Below, piece after piece: positions 1-8,228 of a stretch of 64,000 nucleotides of DNA. The stretch lies in contig NZ_NEQV01000001.1 in the NCBI RefSeq assembly GCF_002799245.1, positions 1,199,033 to 1,263,032 on the forward strand, given 5' to 3'. The notes beneath the pieces are model-generated. The model made no database searches. It saw only the letters and a list, made by a program, of their open reading frames with translations, and had not been told where the DNA came from. The DNA is from Stenotrophomonas maltophilia (lineage in GTDB: Bacteria > Pseudomonadota > Gammaproteobacteria > Xanthomonadales > Xanthomonadaceae). A program made the position numbers and the translations under genes. Position 1 is the first letter of the stretch. Each line of letters starts with the position of its first letter.

Positions 1-527
1 TCACCGTAACCCAGGTTGACCAGGAAATTCGACTTGATGGAGGTGCCGGCGAAGAACGCTTCGTCCACCTTGGCCGCATCGAAGCCCGACATCGGGCCAG
101 CATCCAGGCCCAGCGCGCGTGCGGCCAGGATCAGGTAGGCGCCCTGCAGGCTGCCGTTGCGGATGGCGGCTTCGTGGCGGCCTTCCTGCGGGCCGTCGAA
201 CCAGGCCTTGGCATCGGTGTGCGGGAACAGGTACGGCAGCTTCTCGTGGAAGTCCAGGTCGAAACCGATGATGACGGTGACCGGGGCGGCCATGGTCTTG
301 GCCAGGTTGCCTTCGGACAGGGCCGGGGCCAGCTTTTCCTTGGCTTCCTTCGAGGTGACGAAGACGAAGCGGGCCGGCGTGGTGTTGGCCGCAGTCGGGC
401 CCCACTTCACCAGGTCGTACAGTTCCTGCAGCAGGCTGGCCGGGACCGGCTTGTCGAGGAAGGCGTTCTGGGTACGGGCAGTACGGAACAGCTGGTCGAG
501 GGCGGCAGCGTCGAGCGCGTGGGACAT
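1..527 (-). CDS. rutE: RutE-like malonic semialdehyde reductase / nitroreductase family (C-terminus off window)
   Basis: This is the N-terminal 175 residues of an FMN-dependent nitroreductase-family protein; the gene runs off the left edge. RutE proteins reduce malonic semialdehyde to 3-hydroxypropionate, a clean-up step in pyrimidine catabolism. The visible sequence carries the RutE signatures KWGPTAAN (about residues 41-48), PVTVIIGFD and [11 protein letters not shown], followed by [11 protein letters not shown]. The start is the ATG at 525-527, preceded by a GGAG-type ribosome binding site. No other rut genes are visible, so the neighbours do not confirm a pyrimidine role; a general nitroreductase is the alternative. 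It is divergent from the ELM1-family gene, and the 120-base gap should hold both promoters. Confidence 0.8.
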   Translation of the reverse strand, partial: MSHALDAAALDQLFRTARTQNAFLDKPVPASLLQELYDLVKWGPTAANTTPARFVFVTSKEAKEKLAPALSEGNLAKTMAAPVTVIIGFDLDFHEKLPYLFPHTDAKAWFDGPQEGRHEAAIRNGSLQGAYLILAARALGLDAGPMSGFDAAKVDEAFFAGTSIKSNFLVNLGYG

Positions 528-647
528 CGGTGGATCTCCAGGGCGGCGAAAGGAAGTCAGTGCCCGCGGGCGGCGCGGGGCGAAACGACGAGCCGCAGTG
601 TAGAGTGTCGCGACTGTTGCAACACCCAGCAGGGCTGAAACGAATTA

Positions 648-1613
648 ATGCCAATGGTGAAACGATCGAGCGCGCCCTGGACGGTCACTGACGGCCGTGC
701 AGGCAATGTCCGCCAGGCGGTCGCACTGGCCTCGGCGCTGCGCCAGGGCACCCATCGGCCGCTGGTCCTGCAGCCCCGCGCACCCTGGCGCTGGCTGTCG
801 CCGCGCCGCCTGCCGGGTGATGTGAACGGCTACGGCGAGGCCTTCGCGGCACTGGCCAACGAAGCCCCGGCGCTGGCGATCGGCTGTGGCCGCCAGGCGG
901 CCGGTGCCCTGCGCGTACTGCGCGCGCGCGGCAGCCAGGTGGTGCAGATCCTCGACCCGCGCATCGGCGCCCGCCACTGGGATGTGGTGGTGGTGCCCGA
1001 ACACGACGCCCTGCGCGGCAGCAACGTGCTGACCCTGCTCGGCAGCCTCAACCCGGTGGACGATGACTGGCTGGCCTGGGGCCGCGCCGCGTTCGCCGGC
1101 TTCAGTACCCTGCCCGGCCCACGCACCGCGCTGCTGGTGGGGGGCCCGACGCCGCTGGCGCCGTGGGACGAAACGGCGATGGTCGGCGTGTTCCAGGCGC
1201 TGGCTGAGCAGATCCGCAGCGAGGGCGGCAGCCTGCTGGCAACCACCTCGCGACGCACGCCACCGGCGTTGGCCGAGATCCTGCGCGCGAAGTTCGCCGA
1301 CCTGCCACACGTGATCTGGGGCGATGGCGGTGACGGCACCAACCCCTATGGCGGCCTGCTCGGCTGGGCCAACCGCGTGGTGGTCTCGCCCGATTCGGTG
1401 AACCTGCTCTCGGAAGCCTGCGCCACGCGCATGCCGGTGATGGTGGCACTGGCCGATACCGCGCAGGGCCGGTTGGCGCGCTTCCAGCAGCAGCTGCGCG
1501 AGCGTGGGCGGTTGCAGGCGCACTGGCTGGACTGGCAGTGCGACCGCATCGAGCCACTGCGCGAAACCGCGCGGGTAGCGGCAGAAGTGAAACAGCGCCT
1601 GGCACTGGGGTAG
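648..1613 (+). CDS. Mitochondrial-fission ELM1 family protein (DUF1022)
   Basis: A 321-residue protein of the ELM1/DUF1022 family, which looks like a glycosyltransferase-B fold of unknown bacterial function. Features seen are the N-terminal VTDGRAGNVRQAVALA segment, the central LVGGPT motif and the C-terminal region around VVSPDSVNLLSEACATRMPV, which resembles the nucleotide-sugar site of GT-B enzymes. There is no signal peptide, so it is probably cytoplasmic or membrane-associated. No strong ribosome binding site precedes either ATG (648 or 654). The TAG stop is part of a degenerate GTAG palindromic repeat that follows directly. Function in bacteria is not established. Confidence 0.8.
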   Translation: MPMVKRSSAPWTVTDGRAGNVRQAVALASALRQGTHRPLVLQPRAPWRWLSPRRLPGDVNGYGEAFAALANEAPALAIGCGRQAAGALRVLRARGSQVVQILDPRIGARHWDVVVVPEHDALRGSNVLTLLGSLNPVDDDWLAWGRAAFAGFSTLPGPRTALLVGGPTPLAPWDETAMVGVFQALAEQIRSEGGSLLATTSRRTPPALAEILRAKFADLPHVIWGDGGDGTNPYGGLLGWANRVVVSPDSVNLLSEACATRMPVMVALADTAQGRLARFQQQLRERGRLQAHWLDWQCDRIEPLRETARVAAEVKQRLALG

Positions 1614-1696
1614 TGCCGGCCGCCCAGCGATTTCTGAACATTTCGATCCAGCTGCACGGTTACAGTCCAGCTTCCCCCATCACACTGAACGTCTTC

Positions 1697-1924
1697 ATGC
1701 GTAGCCTGCTCCTGCTGCCCCTGGCCCTGCTCGCCGCGTGTTCCACCGCGCCCACCGAGCTGGACCCGATCTCCTATCAGTGCCAGCAGCAGCTGGATGC
1801 GTACCGCGAACAGCCGGCACTGCGCGACCCGAAGGGCCAGCGCCCGCCGTTGCCGGTAGCCCCGATCAGCGATGCCTGCGACAAGGAACTCAAGCGCAAG
1901 GGCGTGGATCGCCCGCTGCGCTGA
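1697..1924 (+). CDS. Small putative lipoprotein
   Basis: A 75-residue protein starting MRSLLLLPLALLAACST, a short hydrophobic signal ending in a good lipobox (LAAC), so it is probably acylated and exported. The mature part is hydrophilic and contains two further cysteines (YQCQQQL, DACDKEL) that could form a disulphide in the periplasm. No family is recognised. It lies 48 bases upstream of the DUF2145 gene in the same direction and is probably co-transcribed with it. Confidence 0.6.
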   Translation: MRSLLLLPLALLAACSTAPTELDPISYQCQQQLDAYREQPALRDPKGQRPPLPVAPISDACDKELKRKGVDRPLR

Positions 1925-1972
1925 GCAGCGTATGATCGGCGCGCGGGCCTGCCCGCCGTTGAAGGTATCGAC

Positions 1973-2824
1973 ATGGATCGTTTCTCCCGCCTGCCCGGCG
2001 CCCTGTTGCTGACCGCCAGCCTGCTGCTGGCCGCACCGGCCTGGGCCGACAGCACCGCCTGCCGCGAGCGCTACCCGAGCGTTGCGTCGCAGGCGGCGAT
2101 GCTGGACGTGGCCTGGACCACCGCCGAGCGGCTGGACGCGCTGCCCGATGTGGACGTGGTGGTCGCCGCACGCGGCGGCCAGGACCTGAGCCGTTATGGC
2201 CTGCGCCACAGCCACCTGGCGTTCCTGCTGCGCGAGGACGACGGCCGCTGGCGCGCGATGCATCTGCTCAACCGCTGCAAGACCGACAGTTCGCAGCTGT
2301 ACCACGAGGGCCTGGGCAACTTCGTCGGCGAGAGCGGTGGCCATACCGACCTGCGCATCGGCGTGCCGTCGGCACCGTTGCGTGCGGCCCTGCGGGCGAT
2401 GCTGGTGTCACCCTCGATCCAGCCCAAGGCGCTGCACGAAACGAAGTACAACGTAGTCGCCTACCCGTTCGCCACCGACTACCAGAACTCCAACCAGTGG
2501 GTGCTGGAAGTGCTGGCGGCGGCCATGGCGCAGACCGGAGGCGCGCCGGCCATCGTCAAGCGCGAACAGGCGCAGCAGTGGCTGCGCCAGCAGAAGTACC
2601 AGCCCAGCGTGCTGCATATCGGCCTCGGCAAGCGCGTGGGTGCACGCTTGTTCGTGGCCAACGCCACCACTACCGACCATCCGGCCGGCGAGCGCATCTC
2701 CGGCAACTATTCGGTGGTGACGGTGGAATCGGTATTCGACTTCCTGCACCAGCACAGCCAGCTGCAGCAGGAACTGGTGATCCCCCATGTGCCGGTGGCC
2801 GGTGCCGCTGCCGCCACGCCCTGA
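1973..2824 (+). CDS. DUF2145 family secreted protein
   Basis: A 283-residue exported protein with a clear signal peptide (cleavage expected after APAWA, about residue 25). The body matches the DUF2145 family: VVVAARGGQDLSRYGLRHSHLAF, HLLNRCKTDSSQLYHEGLGNF and the NVVAYPFATDYQNSNQW segment. Conserved His and Cys residues in those motifs suggest an enzyme fold, but no activity is established for the family. It is the second gene of a tight four-gene run (gaps 48, 19 and 32 bases), so its job is probably linked to the two paralogous secreted proteins that follow. Confidence 0.8.
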   Translation: MDRFSRLPGALLLTASLLLAAPAWADSTACRERYPSVASQAAMLDVAWTTAERLDALPDVDVVVAARGGQDLSRYGLRHSHLAFLLREDDGRWRAMHLLNRCKTDSSQLYHEGLGNFVGESGGHTDLRIGVPSAPLRAALRAMLVSPSIQPKALHETKYNVVAYPFATDYQNSNQWVLEVLAAAMAQTGGAPAIVKREQAQQWLRQQKYQPSVLHIGLGKRVGARLFVANATTTDHPAGERISGNYSVVTVESVFDFLHQHSQLQQELVIPHVPVAGAAAATP

Positions 2825-2843
2825 ATCCCGCGAGGAGAACGAC

Positions 2844-3347
2844 ATGCGTCCATTGCATACCGCCCTGTTGTCGATGGCGATCGTCACCGGCCTGGCCTGG
2901 TCGACGGCCGCACACGCCGAACGCCGCATCGTGATCATCCATGACCCGGGCCCGCAGGGGCCGAGCCTGGAGATGTCCACGCAGATGGTGGACTCGGCCC
3001 GCGCCGCTGCGGCGAAGGAAGCCCAGGACGCCGCCGATGCCGGCCAGCCGCTGGCCCGCCCGCAGCAGATCAAGCTGCCGCAGATGGAGGTGAGCGCGAT
3101 CGCCACCACCGTCGATGGCCGCCGCGAAGTGCTGCTGCGCGATGCCAATGACCCGCAGAACACCGCATCGATGCAGTACCCGCGCGGCCTCGGCGATCCC
3201 GCCGTGCAGTTCACCGTGGGCCAGACCGTGAACTTCGAGCCCACCGGCGCGGACCAGGGCTGGCAGCTGAAGGACAACCAGGGGCGTGCGCTGGAGTACC
3301 TGCCCGAGGCCACCGGCCCGCGTGACATCTTCGATACCCGGCGCTGA
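2844..3347 (+). CDS. Uncharacterised secreted protein, paralogue of the next gene
   Basis: A 167-residue protein with a signal peptide (MRPLHTALLSMAIVTGLAWSTAAHA). The start is the ATG at 2844, preceded by GAGGAGAA. The C-terminal half, from IKLPQMEVSAIATT through VGQTVNFEPTGADQGWQLKD to ALEYLP, aligns by eye with the same region of the next protein (PLPPMEVKKVETT, VGQQVHFDPTEAGAGW, ALAYVP). The two are therefore tandem paralogues sharing a domain of about 90 residues. The family is not recognised. The location should be the periplasm. Confidence 0.65.
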   Translation: MRPLHTALLSMAIVTGLAWSTAAHAERRIVIIHDPGPQGPSLEMSTQMVDSARAAAAKEAQDAADAGQPLARPQQIKLPQMEVSAIATTVDGRREVLLRDANDPQNTASMQYPRGLGDPAVQFTVGQTVNFEPTGADQGWQLKDNQGRALEYLPEATGPRDIFDTRR

Positions 3348-3379
3348 GCCGCCGTTTCCACTCTGACCAGGAGGTCTCC

Positions 3380-3892
3380 ATGTTCCGTTGCCTGCGCGTT
3401 CCCGCTTCTGCCCTGCTGCTCTCCGCGCTGCTGGTGCCCACCGTCCATGCCGGCGCCGCGCCGCAGTTGAACAGCAGCGAGGCCAGCGTCCTGATCACCT
3501 CGTTGATCGTGGTCTCGGTGCCCCTCGCCGCATCGGCGGGCCTGTCCGAACTGTCCAAGGCGCCGTTCAAGGCCAGCGAGCGCAGCGCCAAGGCGGCGCG
3601 CACCAAGGCGGTGCCGCTGCCGCCGATGGAAGTGAAGAAGGTGGAAACCACGGCGGCGGGCGAGCGCCAGGTGCAGCTGCAGGTGCCCGACAAGGCCGAC
3701 CAGACCGCCACCCTGCGCTGGCCTGCAAAGGTGCACGAGGACCAGGCCGCCGCCTTCGTGGTCGGCCAGCAGGTGCATTTCGACCCCACCGAGGCCGGCG
3801 CCGGCTGGACCGTGAAGAGCGCACAGGGCCAGGCCCTGGCTTACGTGCCCACCGCCTATGCCGCAGGCGATGTGATGAGCGAAGCGCTGTAA
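3380..3892 (+). CDS. Uncharacterised secreted protein, paralogue of the preceding gene
   Basis: A 170-residue protein with a signal peptide ending near VHAGAAP. It then has a hydrophobic stretch (VLITSLIVVSVPLAASAGL, about residues 37-55) that its paralogue lacks and that could be a membrane anchor, then a Lys/Ala-rich linker, then the shared C-terminal domain. The ribosome binding site is AGGAGG, 7 bases before the ATG. It is the last gene of the DUF2145 run. No function is assigned. The shared domain ends with a small beta-rich segment (GWTVKSAQGQALAYVP) suggesting an SH3- or OB-like fold, which is inference only. Confidence 0.65.
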   Translation: MFRCLRVPASALLLSALLVPTVHAGAAPQLNSSEASVLITSLIVVSVPLAASAGLSELSKAPFKASERSAKAARTKAVPLPPMEVKKVETTAAGERQVQLQVPDKADQTATLRWPAKVHEDQAAAFVVGQQVHFDPTEAGAGWTVKSAQGQALAYVPTAYAAGDVMSEAL

Positions 3893-3967
3893 AGCTGAAC
3901 GACCGGTTTTGGCTTTGCTGCGGGCCGGGCGGATAATGGGCGATTCCCTTTGTCCCCCCGGCTCGCC

Positions 3968-4531
3968 ATGTCCGTGCGTCCTGCCCCTGTGTTTGCCCCG
4001 CTGACCCCGCGCGCCCTGGTGCTGGCGGTGCTGGCGATGGGCGCGGTGGTGCTGCTGTCCAACGTACTGGTGCAGTACCCGATCAACGACTGGCTGACCT
4101 GGGGTGCCTTCAGTTATCCGGTCGCGTTCCTGGTCAGCAACCTGATCAACCGCCGCTTCGGCCCCGGCCCGGCGCGCCGCGTGGCGTGGATCGGTTTCCT
4201 GGTGGCGGTGCTGTTGTCGATCTGGGTGGCCACGCCGCGCATCGCCATTGCCTCGTGCTCGGCCTTCATCGTGGCCCAGCTGCTGGACATCACCGTGTTC
4301 GACCGCCTGCGCCGTGGCAGCTGGTGGCGCGCACCGATGGTGGCCACGACCTGCAGTGCGACGGTGGATACCACCATTTTCTGGTCGATCGCGTTTGCCG
4401 GTTCCGCCCTGCCGTGGGTGAGCTGGGCCGCCGGCGACCTGGCGGTGAAGCTGGCGATCGGCGTCTGCCTGCTGGCCCCGTTCCGCGCGTTGCTGTGGAA
4501 GATGGCGCCGCTGCGCGCCGAGATGCGCTAG
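3968..4531 (+). CDS. yhhQ: Queuosine precursor transporter, VUT/YhhQ family
   Basis: A 187-residue inner-membrane protein of the DUF165 (VUT) family. E. coli YhhQ imports the queuosine precursors preQ0/preQ1 used for tRNA anticodon modification. About six hydrophobic segments are visible, together with the family motifs NVLVQYPI, FLVSNLINRRFGP, SCSAFIVAQLLDITVFDRLR and STVDTTIFWSIAF. I chose ATG 3968 over the upstream TTG at 3950 because the protein then begins with a short hydrophilic N-terminus. No preQ1 riboswitch-like pseudoknot is evident in the short leader. It is followed directly by a tandem repeat array. Confidence 0.85.
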   Translation: MSVRPAPVFAPLTPRALVLAVLAMGAVVLLSNVLVQYPINDWLTWGAFSYPVAFLVSNLINRRFGPGPARRVAWIGFLVAVLLSIWVATPRIAIASCSAFIVAQLLDITVFDRLRRGSWWRAPMVATTCSATVDTTIFWSIAFAGSALPWVSWAAGDLAVKLAIGVCLLAPFRALLWKMAPLRAEMR

Positions 4532-4540
4532 GCCCTGGTA

Positions 4541-5030
4541 GATGCCAACCTTGGTTGGCGCCTGATCAGGGTGGGTGCCGACCTTGGGTCGGCACGCTCC
4601 TGCAGAGTCCATCACCACTGACAGATTGTGCCGACCCACGGTCGGCACCTACCAACGGCGGGTCATCACCTGGGCCATCGATCTGATGGATGCCAACCAA
4701 GGTTGGCGCTGGATCAGGGTGGGTGCCGACCGTTGGTCGGCACGCTCCTGCAGAGTCCATCACCACTGACAGATTGTGCCGACCCACGGTCGGCACCTAC
4801 CAACGGCGGGTCATCACCTGAGCCATCGATCTGATGGATGCCAACCTTGGTTGGCGCCTGATCAGGGTGGGTGCCGACCGCGGGTCGGCACGCTCCTGCA
4901 GAATCCATCACCCCTGACAGATTGTGCCGACCCACGGTCGGCACCTACCAACGGCGGGTCATCACCTGGGCCATTGATCTGATGGATGCCAACCAAGGTT
5001 GGCACCTACCAACAGCGGGCATCACCTGGC
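4541..5030. repeat. Tandem SMAG array: 148-base unit, three full copies plus a partial
   Basis: The unit starting GATGCCAACC recurs at 4541, 4689, 4837 and 4985, exactly 148 bases apart, and the fourth copy is truncated. Each full unit holds three stem-loops: CCAACC/GGTTGG, then GTGCCGACC/GGTCGGCAC with a variable three-base loop (TTG, GTT, GCG in copies 1-3), then the same nine-base stem with loop CAC in all copies. The stems are identical while the loops differ. The array fills the whole gap between the convergent yhhQ and glnE, and I see no gene in it. Confidence 0.9.
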
Positions 5031-5051
5031 CGATGCTCTGGTGGCTGCCCG

Positions 5052-7847
5052 TCAGCCGAACGGCAACTCCACTGCAATGCACGCGGCGCTGATCGCTGCG
5101 CACGCCTCTTCAATCGCCGGTGTGGTCGGCGCCAGCCGCGGCCGCCGGTCCAGCGTGCAGGCCAGGCCTACCTCCAGCAGCGCGGCGTGCGCTCCATGCA
5201 GCGCCTGCGCGGTGTGTTCCGGCAGGAAACCGGCAACCGCCAGCGCATCGATCAACGATGGCGTGTCGCGCGGCTGCAGCAACGCCGCATGCTGCGCGCT
5301 GCGCGCCAGCACGCCGGTCTGCAGCAGGAACTCCAGGTCCACCACGCCACCGGCACCCTGCTTCAGGTCCAACCGCGCGGCATCGCTGCGGTCCAGTTCG
5401 GTACGCATGCGGCCCCGCATCTTCAGCACATCGGCATACAGCGTGGCCGGATCGCGTTCGCGGCCCAGCGTCTGCGCACGCACCTGCTCGAAGTCGGCCA
5501 GCAGGCTGGCATCACCCGCCACGCCACGCGCGCGCACCAGCGCCTGGTGTTCCCAGGTCCACGCACGCTCGCGCTGGTACTCGGTATAGCTGGCCAACGA
5601 GGACACCAGCGAACCCTTGCCGCCATCCGGGCGCAGGCGCACGTCGATGTCGTACAACCGGCCAGCGGCGGTGACCGCGCCGAGCAGGGCCATCACCTTC
5701 TGCGCCAGGCGCGCATACCAGCGCCCCGGTTCCAGCGGCCGTGCGCCGTCGCTGGCGTCCACGCCGGCCGGGTTGTCGTGCAGGAACACCAGGTCCAGAT
5801 CGGAACCGAAGCCCAGCTCCAGCCCCCCCAGGCTGCCATAGCCGATGATCGCGAAGCGCCCACCGGGAATCGCGCCGTGTGCGGCACGCATGTCTGCCTC
5901 GGCCATCGCCAGCACGGTGACCACCACCGCCTGTGCCAGTTCGGCCAGTTGCCGTGTGCTGTCCACCGCGCCCTGGCGCCCGTCCAGCGTGGCCATCGCC
6001 ATGCGGAAGCTGAGCGCCAGCCGCGTCTCGTTGAGCCAGCGCAGTGCGGATTCGGGATCTTCCACCGCCAGCACCTGCTCGCACTCGGCCAGCATGCCGG
6101 CGGCATCGGGCATCGGCCCGGACACGCGCACGTCCAGCAGTTCATCCAGCAACAGCGGATACGCCACCAGGCGCTCGGCCAGCAGCGCGCTGCGCGCCAG
6201 CACATCGACCAGGCGCGCCAACGCGCTCGGTTGTTCGTCCAGCAGCGCGAGATAACTGGTCCGGCGCAGCACGGCCTGCAGCAGGCCAAGCACGCGCTTG
6301 AGCGCGGCATCGGGCTGTGGCGAGCGCGTGGCCGCATGCAGCAGTGCCGGCAGCACGCGGTCCAGCCGTGCACGCGCCGCGTCGGACAGGGACTTCACGC
6401 CGGTGCCCTGCGCGAAATCACGCAATGACTGGTCGGCGCCGTTGGCATCGAAGAAGCCGGCTTCGGCCAGCAACGCTGCGTTGCTGCCCTCGGGCAGGCT
6501 GCGCCAGTAACTGGCCAGTGCGTCGGGCGCCGCCTGGCCCTTGCGCGGCGCGAGCAGTGCGGCGAATTCGGTACTGACCCGCTGCTGCTGTTCGGCCAAC
6601 GCCGTGCGCAGCATCTCCCAGCCCGGATAGCCCAGGCCAACGGCGATGCGCTCGCGGTCCAGCGCGTCGCTGGGCAGCACGTGGGTCTGCGCGTCGCGCA
6701 GCATCTGCAGGCGGTTCTCCAACCGGCGCAGGAACAGGTAGGCCTCGCGCAGCGCACTGCCATCCCCGGGCGCGATCTGCCCGGCGGCCACCAATGCATC
6801 CAGCGCCACCAGCAGGCGGCGCTCACGCAGCGCCGGCTCGCGGCCACCGCGGATCAGCTGCAGCGCCTGGCACAGGAACTCGATCTCGCGGATGCCACCG
6901 GCGCCGCGCTTGATGTCTTCATGCAGCTCGCGGCGCGCGACTTCGGCAGTGATCGCCGCCTTCATTTCGCGCAGGCCATCGAGTGCGGTGAAATCCAGGT
7001 AGCGGCGGTACACGAACGGGCGCAGGGTCTGCAGCCACGCTTCACCGGCATCGACATCGCCAGCGACCGCGCGCGCCTTCAGCCATGCGTAGCGTTCCCA
7101 GTCGCGGCCTTCGCGCTGGAAGTACTGATCCATCGCGGCAAACGACAGCGCCACGCGGCCGGCACTGCCGAACGGGCGCAGGCGCAGGTCGACGCGGTGG
7201 CTGAAGCCATCGACGGTGGTTTCATCCAGCAGCTTGGCCAGGCGCTGGCCGAGGCGGGCGAAATACTCTTCTGCGGCCAGCGCGCGCGCGCCGTCGGATT
7301 CGCCGCCGTGCGGGTAGGCGTAGACCAGGTCGATATCGGAACTGAAGTTGAGTTCGCCACCGCCGAGCTTGCCGAGGCCGAACACCACCAGCTGCTGCTG
7401 GCGGCCTTCGCCATCACGGACTACGCCGTGGCGCTGGGCGAATTCCTGCTGCAGCGCGTCCAGCGCCAGCCGCAGGCAGTCCTCGGCCAGGGTGGTGGCG
7501 CCGGCCAGGGTCTGCGCCACGTCGTCCAGCCCGGCCAGATCGCGCCAGATCAGCCGGGTGGACATTGCGGTGCGCCAGCGCCGCAACTGCGCCGGCCAGT
7601 CGCTGGGCTGCAGCGGGTCGAGCACCGGGGCGGGAATCGGCGGGCAACCGGGCGCGGCCAGCTGCGCCAGCAGCGCTGGCTGCCGCACCAGGGTGTCCAG
7701 GGCGAAGTCGCTGGCCACCGCCAGCCGGGTCAGCAACGGCTGCAGCTCTGCCGGGATGGGCTCGGGCAGCGCCTGGGCCAGACGCGATAAGGCACGGTCG
7801 ACAATGGGCTGCAGCGGGGCGGGCAGTTCAGCGGAGGCGAGGGTCAT
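5052..7847 (-). CDS. glnE: Bifunctional glutamine synthetase adenylyltransferase / adenylyl-removing enzyme
   Basis: A 931-residue GlnE, close to the 946 residues of the E. coli enzyme. It adenylylates glutamine synthetase to lower its activity under nitrogen excess and removes AMP under nitrogen limitation, responding to PII (GlnB). The N-terminal adenylyl-removase half carries a nucleotidyltransferase motif ([11 protein letters not shown], about residue 174). The C-terminal adenylyltransferase half repeats it ([12 protein letters not shown]), and a GlnE-specific [10 protein letters not shown] / [10 protein letters not shown] motif occurs in both halves. This two-domain symmetry makes the assignment secure. 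It is convergent with yhhQ and separated from it by the tandem repeat array. Confidence 0.97.
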   Translation of the reverse strand: MTLASAELPAPLQPIVDRALSRLAQALPEPIPAELQPLLTRLAVASDFALDTLVRQPALLAQLAAPGCPPIPAPVLDPLQPSDWPAQLRRWRTAMSTRLIWRDLAGLDDVAQTLAGATTLAEDCLRLALDALQQEFAQRHGVVRDGEGRQQQLVVFGLGKLGGGELNFSSDIDLVYAYPHGGESDGARALAAEEYFARLGQRLAKLLDETTVDGFSHRVDLRLRPFGSAGRVALSFAAMDQYFQREGRDWERYAWLKARAVAGDVDAGEAWLQTLRPFVYRRYLDFTALDGLREMKAAITAEVARRELHEDIKRGAGGIREIEFLCQALQLIRGGREPALRERRLLVALDALVAAGQIAPGDGSALREAYLFLRRLENRLQMLRDAQTHVLPSDALDRERIAVGLGYPGWEMLRTALAEQQQRVSTEFAALLAPRKGQAAPDALASYWRSLPEGSNAALLAEAGFFDANGADQSLRDFAQGTGVKSLSDAARARLDRVLPALLHAATRSPQPDAALKRVLGLLQAVLRRTSYLALLDEQPSALARLVDVLARSALLAERLVAYPLLLDELLDVRVSGPMPDAAGMLAECEQVLAVEDPESALRWLNETRLALSFRMAMATLDGRQGAVDSTRQLAELAQAVVVTVLAMAEADMRAAHGAIPGGRFAIIGYGSLGGLELGFGSDLDLVFLHDNPAGVDASDGARPLEPGRWYARLAQKVMALLGAVTAAGRLYDIDVRLRPDGGKGSLVSSLASYTEYQRERAWTWEHQALVRARGVAGDASLLADFEQVRAQTLGRERDPATLYADVLKMRGRMRTELDRSDAARLDLKQGAGGVVDLEFLLQTGVLARSAQHAALLQPRDTPSLIDALAVAGFLPEHTAQALHGAHAALLEVGLACTLDRRPRLAPTTPAIEEACAAISAACIAVELPFG

Positions 7848-7869
7848 GGGCTGATTGTATCGACCGGCC

Positions 7870-7964
7870 GGGGTCGGATCCCTTTGCCATAGGCAAAGGG
7901 CTCTGACCCCAGGAAAGCCGCAGTTGGGTCAGAGCCTTATGCCCGTAGCAAAAGGATCCGACCC
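7870..7964. repeat. Two copies of a 40-base GGGGTC...GACCCC imperfect palindrome
   Basis: At 7870-7910 and about 7925-7964 there are near-palindromes with outer arms GGGGTC/GACCCC and inner arms built on CCCTTT/AAAGGG. One arm reads GGATCC and the other AGAGCC, so the mismatch pair is conserved. Four more copies occur in this window (9752-9791, 9808-9846, 13894-13934, 36847-36887), all outside genes. This family is distinct from the GTAG-ended SMAG repeats. The rest of the 7848-8228 gap contains an orphan terminator and otherwise nothing I can name. Confidence 0.8.
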
Positions 7965-8002
7965 CGATGGGCATCCCCGTATTCATACTGGGCGACAGGC
8001 AA

Positions 8003-8038
8003 TAAAAAAGCCCGCTTGCAGCGAACTGCCAGCGGGCT
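8003..8038 (-). terminator. Orphan intrinsic terminator facing left
   Basis: Arms AGCCCGCT (8009-8016) and AGCGGGCT (8031-8038) are followed, reading leftward, by six T residues (A8004-8009 on the plus strand). No minus-strand gene lies upstream of it, since the next gene to the right runs rightward from 8229. It therefore either ends an unannotated minus-strand transcript from the 8040-8228 region or is a relic. Confidence 0.65.
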
Positions 8039-8228
8039 CTGCTCCCTCCCCCACGTCGGGATGCAGGGCCATCGTGCGGGCTGCGAAAGCACTTTGCACG
8101 CTGCACTGCAAAACAGAACCGGCGGGTATGGGTGACCCCTGCCGGGAAAAGCCATTCCACAAAGGTAGAACCCCCCGTACGGATGAGGATGGCCGATAAT
8201 CGGGCTTCCCCCCAGAAACACTGTCGTC

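Noticed and set aside
3893..3967. preQ1 riboswitch upstream of the queuosine-precursor transporter
   Set aside because: The 75-base leader shows no compact H-type pseudoknot pattern and no expression platform that I could recognise.
2408..4648. A 746-residue minus-strand open frame
   Set aside because: It is antisense to four exported genes with good signal peptides and extends into the tandem repeats; no family features.
4566..5092. Many small frames translating as MPTVGRH... peptides
   Set aside because: They are the six-frame products of the 148-base SMAG array and follow its period.
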